Shown in pieces: positions 42,785-52,092 of a stretch of 64,000 nt of DNA. Below the pieces are notes generated by a model. It searched no databases, was not told where the DNA came from, and saw only the letters and a program-made list of their open reading frames with translations. The DNA lies in contig NC_091872.1 of assembly GCF_019399895.1 (NCBI RefSeq), forward strand, positions 3,852,395 through 3,916,394, in the 5' to 3' direction. The translations under genes were made by a program, and so were the position numbers. Source of the DNA: Cardiocondyla obscurior (taxonomy: Eukaryota; Arthropoda; Insecta; Hymenoptera; Formicidae). Numbering within the stretch: the first letter of the stretch is position 1; the number at the start of each line of letters is the position of its first letter.

Positions 42785-42891
42785 GGCATCGATCCCTGTG
42801 GAGCGACACTGACCTTTCAGTTTGGATAGTATCGGTCCCTAAGGACCGACATTGCACTTCTCATTTAGATGCCGTGTCTCCGTGGACTTTG
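42785..42891. repeat. 43-bp tandem repeat, about 2.5 copies, with internal dyads
   Basis: Units lie at 42785-42827, 42828-42870 and 42871-42891 (partial). Each carries a short inverted repeat; in unit 2 it is TCGGTCC-CTA-AGGACCGA. The block is GC-rich inside AT-rich DNA and lies about 180 bp upstream of the TATA box of the minus-strand gene. A plus-strand frame is open through it but has no ATG, so I do not call it coding. Confidence 0.7.
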
Positions 42892-43166
42892 TAGAACAAA
42901 ACTTTGCACACGACTTATGTAAAACAAAATAAAACTATTTGCTTTATAATTTATACTTATTTTATAATTATTAATACTTGCAAGTAATTCGTAAATACTG
43001 TTCTAATACCCTTCCTTTTTTTAATTTTGTCATTAGTCTGATATAATTTGCAGCGGTGTACGTTTTACTTATACTAAATTTAGTAAATTTAAATATTTGA
43101 TAGAGAGTAGATTAAAAAAAAATGTTTAAACAATCTTCATTGACTCTTATATTTCGCTTTGTGCAG

Positions 43167-43337
43167 CCCGATTTGCCTCGGCTGTCTTTATGCAGGAAAC
43201 GTATTTCCGTCAAATCGCTATCTGATCGAGTCATACTCTCGCGTGAAGCATCGCAATGTCAATATCAGAGGAAAAAGAGTCTCGCGAGCGATGTGTGTCG
43301 CGTTCGTATTTTATTGAGTGTCGACTTTCGGCTTTAA
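43167..43337 (+). CDS. Candidate terminal exon in a GC island
   Basis: The acceptor TTTCGCTTTGTGCAG is followed by a GC-rich island in very AT-rich DNA. Frame 0 is open to TAA at 43335 (PDLPRLSLCRKRISVKS...). The frame starting one base later is open to TGA at 43315 (PICLGCLYAGNVFPSNRYL...). An ATG at 43122 would also make a 71-residue ORF in frame 0. Two competing frames make the call weak. The solo LTR lies 380 bp downstream. Confidence 0.2.
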   Translation, partial: PDLPRLSLCRKRISVKSLSDRVILSREASQCQYQRKKSLASDVCRVRILLSVDFRL

Positions 43338-43716
43338 AACTCTCATACGCGATAGATGCTGCGCGAGAGAACGGTGTTTATGGATTAGTTATATATAATA
43401 TAGGTATTTACTTATTACGTCGTTATTTGAAATAACACGGTTTAAATAAAAAAAAAAAAAAGATTAATTTTGTGAATAGAATGTACAGGTACACAAAATA
43501 ATTGTGAAAGAACGTTGCAAGGACTTAATAGCATTGGTATGCAAAATGTAATTATTATATAATTAAATGTAATATAATAATCATTAATAAGTATTATTTT
43601 GTGTTAAATGCATAATTAGTTGCGATTAATATTTATAAATTTATGTACAGTGATGGGAGATTCATTTGTGTCTCATCAATTATACATCAATATATCTACA
43701 CATAAATTTATTATAA

Positions 43717-43901
43717 TGTTGCGCTCTCGCTTGGGAGTCGCGCACTCGCCCGGTTACTCGCTCGCGCTCGCGAAGGCAATGGGACACTCTTAATTTACAA
43801 GAGAAACGGACTTTATTAGAAACAGGACAGATCACGCGATAACAGAATACTTGCGTTGACAGCACATCGTCGCGCGCAGATCGTGAACTTGACGCCGAGC
43901 A
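43717..43901 (-). mobile_element. Probable solo LTR of a retrotransposon
   Basis: Read on the minus strand, this 185-bp block starts TGCTCGGCG and ends GAGCGCAACA, giving the TG...CA termini of an LTR. It contains CTAATAAAGTC, a typical LTR polyadenylation signal, in its middle, and it is GC-rich inside AT-rich DNA. No second LTR, primer binding site or retroviral-type ORF is visible nearby, so it would be a solo LTR. Flanks are AT-only, and no clean target duplication can be seen. Confidence 0.4.
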
Positions 43902-44641
43902 ATATATTTTTTTATTCGATTTTTATATTCGACAATCTAATATCTTTTACGTTAAAATTCGATAATCATTCGACAACAATGAGCACGATCCCCATACGTG
44001 TTATTTCCCAGATTTTTTAAATATTAAAATTATTAATTAATCGATTAAAAAAAAAAATTCTTTTTTAAATTTATAATTAATCTAGCACTAGCATACTTAA
44101 TGCATTACTTGTGTAATAGTATAATTTACATTGTTTATTTCCTTTAGCAGAATATTTCATCTAATTTATGTAACACAATAAGGAATGTGAAATCAAGAGG
44201 CACGGTAGTGCCTCCGCCGCCAAGTATAGGCGCAGCGTACTATACGATTTACGATGACGTTCGCCGTCAAGATTATAATTCTTTAGCTAACAACTTCCCC
44301 GGGTAGGAGCGAGCGCTAAGACTGTCGGCGAAAACGAACGCGATCGAACGACTGTTTAGCCACAAAAGGCGAGAACGGAAGCTCGCACTCGGGCACTTTA
44401 TAGCAATTTTGCGAAGTTGCGGCCCAAGTACACAAGTTCGATGTTCCAGGCTGCGCTGGGTAGATTAGATTTGGCTTAAGAGTGAATGAACTGTCCTACG
44501 ATAAAAGCAGGTAATTCCGCGACGCTCGCTAACTTCGACACGACTTCGGGCGCCTGGAAAATAATCTGCCGCGGGGGGTGAGTCGGTGTTTGTGTCGACG
44601 GGCCGTGGCGTAGAGCGTAGACAAACCCTCTTGTTCCCGAG

Positions 44642-44698
44642 GGCCGCTACCTACGGCAGCCCGACGGAAAAGGACCGCTTTTGTGCACCGTGGAAATC
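44642..44698 (+). CDS. Candidate internal exon, 57 bp
   Basis: The acceptor CCCTCTTGTTCCCGAG (or a second AG at 44659) and donor GAAATC|GTAAGA flank a GC-rich stretch with all three frames open. Frame 0 reads GRYLRQPDGKGPLLCTVEI. In the frame that fits the 38434 start exon it reads AATYGSPTEKDRFCAPWK. Because every frame is open, the phase match is weak evidence. The exon lies in a GC-rich patch downstream of the solo LTR. Confidence 0.22.
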
Positions 44699-44759
44699 GT
44701 AAGATTGGTATCGTCGCTCGGCCGCCACCCGGTATTGCGCCTCACAGCGGCATCACCAC

Positions 44760-44915
44760 CGCGATGGTCGTCGCCTTTTATTTCGAGGGAAATTAACGAC
44801 GACCGCTGAGTAATTGTCGGGCGTTAAGCCCCCGCGGAACGTAATTACGCGAGGACAAAGCGCCGCCGCGAAGTAAATACGAAAACGCGGCCGCGGGACG
44901 AATTTGTCGCGCGGC
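44760..44915 (+). repeat. Dispersed homologous element, copy 1
   Basis: It shares with 46796-46974, in the same order and orientation, TTAAGC, GTAATTAC, ACAAAGCGC, CGAAGTAAA, ACGAA and ACGAATTTGTCGCG, separated by gaps. The core is 44821-44914. It is GC-rich. The minus strand is open in two frames, and the two copies give similar peptides (DKFVP...), but start and splice signals are absent. Confidence 0.6.
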
Positions 44916-45420
44916 GCTTTCGAGGCGACGAAACTTCTTCGGAACTTCATCGTCGGTACCTCTGTGAAGCTGGTAGGACCATATCAGCAGAATCATTTCG
45001 GACCTATCAGATTATTTAATATCAATTTTGTACCAATTAGTAGGTACTATTAATAATTTTGTATTATGTCCAATAAAAAAAATAAAATTGTGGCGCTACT
45101 AGCTTCACGTTAACATTTATTACGAATTTATTATTAATTATTATTGTTTAAAGTAAATTGGCGATAAATATTTGCAAAAATTTTAAGAAAACAGTAATGT
45201 AAACAATTATATTGGACTCAATTATATGTAATGTAAATAATTTTACATATACATGAATAATGCAAGTTCTGTTTTATTTATTTTATTTTATTTTTATCTT
45301 TTTATAGAAAGTGTTATTTTTATATCAGATTATCTTTTTTGATTCTTAGCACATAAAACTAAAAGCAATTTATCGTTTATGAAAATTATCATCATCAAGT
45401 ACATTGTATAATATTTAGAA

Positions 45421-45600
45421 AGAAACTCATGAATAAATAATTATACTTTTGAGTCTATAACTGTCAGCTGAGCATTAGTATTCATCTGCCACCGTTAATT
45501 TCATCTAAACTAAGTATACGTTTAAAAAAAAGTCTCGTGAATAACTAAGTAAATTTTTCAAATCTATAGCTGTCAGCTGAGAATTCATATTCGTGCATAA
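45421..45600 (+). repeat. Degenerate direct duplication, offset 109 bp
   Basis: CTATAACTGTCAGCTGAG (45455-45472) recurs as CTATAGCTGTCAGCTGAG (45564-45581), with weaker similarity on both sides (CATGAATAAATAA against CGTGAATAACTAA upstream, TATTC downstream). Both copies contain the E-box CAGCTG. Confidence 0.6.
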
Positions 45601-46795
45601 TAATTAATTACGTTCTGAGAATGCATATGTTTGACGTAAGAACAAACCACATCATATTATGATGCACTTCTTTAATAATCTACGTCAAAGAAATCGCAAC
45701 ATGCAATAACAATTTTCACTAATTACACAGTTCCTCGTGCGTTTTTCTCAGTAATTTTAATTAGCATTATTTACAATTTCATTTATCAACAGAGAAAATA
45801 TTGTATTACGTAATAAGATATTTGTAACTTGATTTATTGATACGATAGTATAATCTTCTTCTCTGAAGTACTCCAATATGCAAATTTGATTTAAAATATA
45901 TTAAAATAAAACGTTTTATGTTTAATTGAATTAATTTTATCAGTTTGATTGCCGGTGATCAGTTTGATATGCTCGTCAACGGTATATTTTAAACAGTGTA
46001 ATTCCTATGCTTAATATTAATTCACTCACCACGCACGAGGAACAATCGAACGTATATGTATGTCGACCTCTTGTATACGTATACGTTCAATTCGGTCAAT
46101 GACTCGATGCCGTACAGGTGACTTTTCTCCGTTGTACTTATCAACAGTGACGAGTGACCCGACGAATGTCACATTCGGCGCGAGAGTGACTTACGGAACG
46201 GCGGCGCCGCAACGACGTTGTTCGAAAGAATGAAATAAAAAGCAGTGCATGATAAAACGACATGCGTAGGCAGGAAAGATCGCGTATATCGGCAAAGAAG
46301 CAGAGAGAGGAACATAGGGGTGCATTCGATGAAGGCGCGCTACAGCCGACCGAATGACAATCCGAATTTTCGCCGGTATAGGAACGGCTCGTGTATTTTT
46401 TTTTTTTTTTTATACAGACACGCCCGGTTGGCGCCAAAACCATTGATTAAACCCTTGCGCCGACCCATTTTTCCCCTCTCGCGACCTGTTCTCTCCCTCC
46501 CGACTGTTCCCCGATCCTCTCAAGCCACATGCGCTCACGTATGAAGCAAACTTTTTGGCAACGAAATACACTCGCGTTATTGCTGCACCGATTGAGAATC
46601 ACTGGGATCACTTGGCTCTCCAAGTTCTACTATAGTAGAATAAGCGTGTAAACAAAAAAAAAAAAGTATAAAAGTAAATTTTTTTTTTTTAATAACGTTG
46701 TACGAATAATTACGTTCGCTAATTATCTATAAAGCGATATAGCGTATCTCTTAAATTCGCCGATTATCTCAAAAATGCGCGGATACTGGAGGATC

Positions 46796-46974
46796 GATTA
46801 TGGCGATTATCTCGTGGGTTTCGTACCCGCCGTAACGCTGGTAACTTCTGACGTGAATTAAGCTTCGCGGTGTCGTAATTACTGGTGAGAACAAAGCGCG
46901 AGGCACGCGCGATGTACGCGTCGAAGTAAACACGAAGATATAATGGCACGAATTTGTCGCGTGCCGGCACAAGC
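46796..46974 (+). repeat. Dispersed homologous element, copy 2
   Basis: Second member of the pair described for 44760-44915. It is longer because of an insertion of about 16 bp before CGAAGTAAA. The core is about 46855-46973. Function is unknown; it could be an old transposon fragment or a duplicated regulatory element. Confidence 0.6.
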
Positions 46975-49900
46975 GTACCGCTGCATTCGTTATCGGTGGC
47001 TATTGCGACTACAGGTGGGACCCGCCGTTGCAATTTAAAAGTCCATTTGTTCTCGGATAACGTCAGGAAACGCCAACGCCAACGGCACGCGCGTTTTATC
47101 CGAAAAATATTGAGACTGAAAATAGTATACGAGGTCGACACGTAGAAAGAAACGTGGCGCGAGTACAAAGTGCACGCGAGAAGGTCGTAGAAGGCGGAGA
47201 AGAGGATGTTAAATACGCGAGTGCAAAAAATTGTCTCTCGGCGTTATATCTCCCAACGTTTTTATAATACAGTTCCCGATATTGTCCCTGAGAAGTGAAA
47301 AGTCCAACGTGTAATATAATAAAATAACAAATGTCTATACGACTTTTAATACTTTATAGATAAATTTATATAATGATCCTTTCCTTATTTTTTAATTACT
47401 ACAAGATCACTGGTCACCGGATTATACGCCGGCTTATATAAACTTTTCGTGCATTTTTTTATTTATAATTTCTATAAAAAAGTTTCATAATATGTAGAAG
47501 AAAAATATAAGAAAGATAAGATACTATAATTAGATTTAATTAAAATTGAATCGTGGATGTGCAATTAGAGCCCGTGAGATCAAGAACGCCGCGTTAAAGA
47601 CATTAACGTGTAAAGAAACGTATAATTCATTTAGAATACAAAACATTTATAATTACGTTATTTTTTTATTCGCAGCCATGCGTCAAGGCGCGTGCTGGAA
47701 TAAATGAAACAAGTTGTGACCATATATTTTTAATTATTCAGCTTATCATTGCTTCCTGCGGTCGCGACGTCATCGTTTATCGTTTATGCCCCCCAAATAC
47801 GATGCCCGTCGTGTGCACGTGCACGCAAGTATGACGTCAACTTCAACAAGCATGTCCTGCGTGCTTATAGAATGAGCAGCAGATGCACAAGGCGCGAGTA
47901 GTTATACATACATATGCACATGACGCGTACGGAAAGAAGAGAAGGCACGCGGATGTGTTATAGAGTTGTTTCACGTATACGAAGCTGCCATACTGCGCAT
48001 CCCGGTAGTAACCCACCTTTATGACCAACGTTCGCGGAAAGTGCGTTTTCCCCCTTTACCCGGCTGTGTCATGCCCGTCCACGCCCCGCAGTTGCAGCGA
48101 AGGCGAGAGAAATCGTCTTGAAAGCTATCCCGCAAAATTAAGAGCTACTCTCATAATTATGCCATTAATCAAATGCACAAGTATTAAAATAATATTAAAT
48201 GCGTTTCCATTGCAAGATGTAGCTAACATTTAATCATGCTTATTCCCGATTAGCTAATGATATTTGAGCTTGCGGATTTGAATATACATCGAATAGTTTT
48301 TTTTTTTTTTTAGTCGGAAGGCTTTGATAGCTTTTTTCGTGCAAACATCCCACCGTGATAATAAATGTGTAAGAGCTTAGGGTACTTTTCGCGTTCGCAA
48401 ATAATCCGATCCGCTACGTGTCTCGTGGCATACAAATAAGAAAACGTGTTTCGAAATTAAAATTTAAATAACAAATTTTAAATTGGTTATATAAATGACT
48501 ATAATAAGGTATTAAAATTTTATCTAATTTTTTTTTTATCGACAAATCGTATACCGAAGAATTTTATGTTGAAAGGAATTTATTGGTACAGCCTGTCGTG
48601 TACATGAGCGAGGTGAAGCTATTTGGATAAATTATACGTAAATGTTTTATTTTAATCAATAATATAAATGTTATAAAAATAATTAGCAAGCGTGTTCTAA
48701 ATCAGAATTATTTCATATGATTAAACAACAAAAGCGGCAGTCGGTGTATATTACTTATAAATTGAAACTTTTCCATCCTTGCCGAGTTCACAATGCAATT
48801 GTTATTATCGACATCCCACTTAATATTAATGACGTATGTAGCGAATAAATATGTAAAGGATGACTAATGACGCATACGTCTAATGTTGCGGAAGTACGTC
48901 AGGATGTACATATACATATGATGTAAAAAAGGCAGAAATATATACTATCTCTAGCTTCCAGATTAAAAAAAAAAAAAGAAATACATTGTATACTATAAAT
49001 TAATTAGCAAAAAATGTTTGGCTCTTTAATTTGGTTAAGAGACAATTTTCTTCCAAGTACAAATTAAAAAAAGAAATTAATAAATTTAAAATTTAATAGC
49101 GATTTGTCGTTTAAGTATAAGCTAGTCTGAGTCTGTTGTATATTTAATTCTTAAAATCGTATTGTTAAAAATAGCAAAATAAATTAGCGCGTTTCCTCGA
49201 AAAGTACCCTGGCAGCTTACAAATGGGTTACAAAATGCAGATCTGTGTTAGAGATCCTAGTTGTCGACTTTAACTATATGAGATACGGTATACTCCAAAT
49301 GGCTTAATTCGTTTACAAATGGTCAAACTTTGACGAACAACGGCGCGTTTTTAATTCTTTCCGACGAGCATAAAAAAAAAATCTTGCAATGACGCGAGAT
49401 AGCGACGGTGTTCATAAAAACTTATTTCGCCGCCTTTCATGCGATTTTACACGACGGTCGGAGTGAAGTACACTTCACACGAGCGCGCGTTATATTCGCG
49501 ATTACGTGTCTCGCATGTCCTCCGCCGACAAGGCGATCCCACCGGAGAACGAACGACGCTCCTTCCCCGAGCTTGGTCCTTTTACGGTCGTCGAAATAAC
49601 TCCGTCGTGATTTCTCGCGGATTCGAGAAAACTTAGCCGGACGCCGGCGATTTTCTCAAGCCAGGTGTCATTCTCGTATGTTTTATTTCAGAGACAGCCG
49701 ACAGTCGTAAACTGACTACGAAATGAGACGTCATATTTTTTTTGCGATAAACTATGTGGGACCGTAACAGTAAATTGCCGGTTTGGCTCTTACTTGGGAA
49801 ATCATTAAGTTAATATTGCAAAATCATATCTTATTGTGTAAAATATTTTTTTCAGCGTACGATTGGCGTTTATACACACGATGGCAAGACTGTAGCGAAT

Positions 49901-50341
49901 TACCGCGGATGTCACATTGCCATTTCGCTTCCTTGCTGACAGAAACCACCGTCACACCCGGAAATTATGTGGCGTGAATTCAGTGCCTTAACGTTCGACA
50001 GCCTGTCTTGAGTACATTTTCCGGCGCTACACGTTAGTTGCCGAAGTCTCGCGGAAGCACGACCTCCCTGACGTTTTAAGATCAGATAATTTTGTACGAT
50101 GTATATGTGGCATTGAAATAAATTTTGTACGATAAAAAACATAATTACCTAAGTGCATATCCTTAAATGTAATTTTCAAATAAAAAAATTATCTATTTAT
50201 AACCCTAAAAGAAATTTAACAGCTATAAACCTATGTATTTTAATTTGCCTAAGACTAAATTTTTATTATTTTGGACATTTTAATTTTTATTTTACGGTTT
50301 AAAAATTAAACTTTTATGATGAAAATATAATTGTTACGAAT
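46975..50341. other. No gene seen
   Basis: Mixed CpG-rich and AT-rich DNA without paired splice signals. A full CRE lies at 47832. ORFs of about 65 codons at 49408-49640 overlap in two frames. Confidence 0.6.
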
Positions 50342-50389
50342 ATTTAAACAAGTATTTAGACGAGTATTAAGACGAATATTTAGGCGAAG
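50342..50389. repeat. 12-bp tandem repeat, four copies
   Basis: Four adjacent units based on ATTTAGACGAGT lie at 50342-50353, 50354-50365, 50366-50377 and 50378-50389, differing at one to four positions each. They begin about 80 bp before the 28-bp repeat. Confidence 0.8.
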
Positions 50390-50470
50390 AAAAATTTTTA
50401 ATCAGATTAATTACAAAACGATGTTTTCTACGAAATTTAACGAAAACGGAAAAAATTCGAAAAGCGACTG

Positions 50471-50582
50471 CCGCAAGTGGCCGAAAACGTAGATTGTGCC
50501 GCAAGTGGCCGAAAACGTCGACTGTGCCGCAAGTGGCTGAAAATGTCGACTCTGCCGCAAGTGGCTGAGTCTTCCACTTGCG
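50471..50582. repeat. 28-bp tandem repeat with terminal inverted copy
   Basis: Units start at 50471, 50499, 50527 and 50555 (the last partial), each opening with GCCGCAAGTGG. The preceding 28 bp look like a decayed unit. Just after the last unit the core recurs inverted as CCACTTGCG (50574-50582), so a transcript could fold the two together. The array lies just beyond the last micro-exon on the minus strand and could be 3' UTR of that gene. Confidence 0.8.
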
Positions 50583-50762
50583 AATTCTAAACTACTTTTC
50601 TACTCTACTGCTACTAGAAACAACGAATCTACGAATTGTAACATTTTCTTTAATCGCGCTGTTCTTATTTATTAATTAAAAATATACTTAAATGCGTTAA
50701 AATACTATATATTAAATATTTTCGTAGATTCGTCGCGTTTGTAAATAAAATTCTTCACTTAC

Positions 50763-50815
50763 ATTCGATGCGACGCGGGCGGAGTTCAGCTACGAAGATA
50801 GATGGGGCGATGATT
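50763..50815 (-). CDS. Micro-exon E of a minus-strand gene (53 bp)
   Basis: The acceptor ATTTGTGTGTTACAG and donor CGAAT|GTAAGTG enclose 53 GC-rich bp. After the B-C path the frame reads IIAPSIFVAELRPRRIE and stays open. After the A-C path it reads NHRPIYLRS and then stops. The first residues (IIAPS against LSIPS of B) and the acceptor flank suggest common origin with A and B. A further acceptor-like site (TTGTTTCTAG, exon start near 50613) lies downstream and would end the B-C-E frame within a few codons, just before the 28-bp repeat. Confidence 0.4.
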
Positions 50816-51060
50816 CTGTAACACACAAATAAAAAATATAATGAAAAACATGTATAAAATGTACCAAATTATGATTTTTGATTTATAAATTTTTAATAAT
50901 TTAATTATAAAAAGATTTTTATAAGAAACATTTTTTTCTAAAACGTTAAATTTTTTTTTTTTCTTTTGAATTATTACTTTAATTATTATTGAAAAATAAA
51001 ATTAATCTAACAAACAAATTTTTTTTTACTTTTATGTAAATATAAAAAAGATATTTACCC

Positions 51061-51125
51061 AAACGTTGCTCCGCCGATGCCAGATGTCCATCCGGGACCT
51101 GCTCCTCCTCTCAGAACTCAGTTCC
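51061..51125 (-). pseudogene. Partial copy D of the micro-exon cassette
   Basis: On the minus strand this block aligns with the last two thirds of micro-exon B: SSERRSRSRMDIWHRRSNVW against SAERRRRPRIGILHRRSNPW. It ends in an intact donor TTTGG|GTAAAT. The upstream part has been replaced by unrelated sequence, so the homologous acceptor is missing. The next plausible acceptor (CTGTTACAG, at about 51312) would bring in stop codons. I read it as an older, broken copy. On the plus strand the same DNA lies in an ORF of about 80 codons without a clear start exon. Confidence 0.35.
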
Positions 51126-51409
51126 ATCTTTTACTGGTCACTCGCGACACTCGCGGATTATTAATTAAAGCTAATCGCGCGACCCTGGCGGCACTCCCGT
51201 TTTTAAAATTCCTAAACAAATTTCAACCGACCGTTTACTTTATACGATTTCGCGACGAACCCCGACCGTTCGTTTATTTAATCGACAACGACATTAAAAA
51301 AAAATGAAGACCTGTAACAGAACTATATTAATCTGCACATACATATATAATAATTACAATAAATAGAAGCAATATTACAAATTCTACAAATACTACAAAT
51401 ACTATGCAA

Positions 51410-51478
51410 ATTCTGATTTACCCGAATTGTCCGATTTACGCGAACCGCCCGATATACGCGAAGTACCGCTTTACGCGA
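51410..51478. repeat. Degenerate 18-bp tandem repeat
   Basis: About 3.5 copies of a unit containing CGATTTACGCGAA (plus strand) occur side by side, between micro-exons C and E. They vary by substitutions and one-base length changes. No coding role is supported. Confidence 0.65.
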
Positions 51479-51572
51479 ATATTTTTATATATATCTATAT
51501 TTTTTTTCGCGTGTAATAAATAATTTACCCACCCGAAGTCTTAATATTAAAAAAAAGAAATCTTTGACTTAC

Positions 51573-51598
51573 GGAACCATGCGAAGCAGCGGAGTAAC
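51573..51598 (-). CDS. Micro-exon C of a minus-strand gene (26 bp)
   Basis: This is a 26-bp GC-rich cassette between the acceptor TATTTATTTGTTGCAG and the donor TTCC|GTAAGTC. The intron sequence upstream of its acceptor is clearly related to that of A and B (the same AAATATAAAT-type block and TAGAGATGCT-like stretch). All three frames are open, so it can accept either upstream path: VTPLLRMV after B or GYSAASHGS after A. The exon body is not obviously homologous to A or B. Confidence 0.4.
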
Positions 51599-51788
51599 CT
51601 GCAACAAATAAATATAAAATTTGGATTATAGATATGCTGAAAATATTAACTATCTTAACAAAAAATTTCTTTAATATGTCTTTAAATAATTTAACAAATA
51701 AATAATTAAAAATAAAATTATCTAATATCAAAAGAGAAAATTTATTTTAACGTATATTAATTTTAAGTAAAGAAAAAGCGATGCTTAC

Positions 51789-51861
51789 CCAGGGGTTGCT
51801 CCGCCGATGCAAGATGCCTATCCGAGGCCTCCTCCTCCTCTCAGCACTAGGAATTGATAAT
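51789..51861 (-). CDS. Micro-exon B of a minus-strand gene (73 bp)
   Basis: The acceptor TTTGTTTGTTACAG and donor CTGG|GTAAGC enclose 73 bp. The single open frame reads LSIPSAERRRRPRIGI then LHRRSNPW (phase 2 in, phase 0 out). Continuing from B into micro-exons C and E keeps the frame open throughout. The cassette is much richer in GC than its flanks. It is duplicated as A (52028-52092), and its 3' two thirds recurs at 51061-51125. Homology to any named protein is not recognised; the Arg-rich composition may be only a by-product of the GC-rich repeat. Confidence 0.45.
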
Positions 51862-52027
51862 CTGTAACAAACAAATATAAAGATTTAATGTAGAGATGCC
51901 AAAAAAATATATCACCATTAAAAAAAAAATCTACAAGCTTCCAATTAGTTTATTAATTTAAAAAAATTGAAAATAAAATTATTATCAAAAAGGGATTTTA
52001 TTTATTTCAGAAAAAAGTTATTCTTAC

Positions 52028-52092
52028 CGTAGGGTTGGCGCCTGATGCCTATCCGAGGCCTCCTTCTCCTCTCAGCACTAGAAATTGATAAT
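52028..52092 (-). CDS. Micro-exon A of a minus-strand gene (65 bp)
   Basis: The acceptor TTTGTTTGTTACAG is followed by 65 bp of GC-rich sequence and the donor ACG|GTAAGA. Only one frame is open (it needs two bases from an upstream exon and leaves one base), reading LSISSAERRRRPRIGI then RRQPY, an Arg-rich peptide. The cassette is a close copy of micro-exon B 231 bp away; the downstream intron flank is almost identical, while the exon body lacks 8 bp. The 8-bp loss means A and B cannot be joined in frame, so they would be alternatives or one of them is decaying. No upstream exon is identified. The opposite strand also has an open Pro-rich reading, so coding status is unproven. Confidence 0.4.

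Noticed and set aside
46195..46263. Minus-strand start exon MSFYHALLFISFF... with donor TTCC|GTAAGT
   Set aside because: The ATG context is weak, the codons before the donor give an Arg run from a GC-rich patch, and no second exon or promoter was seen.
50763..50815. Resemblance of NHRPIYLRS in micro-exon E to proline-rich antimicrobial peptides
   Set aside because: Only four or five residues match, in one of two frames, with no precursor structure or signal peptide attached. I treat it as coincidence.
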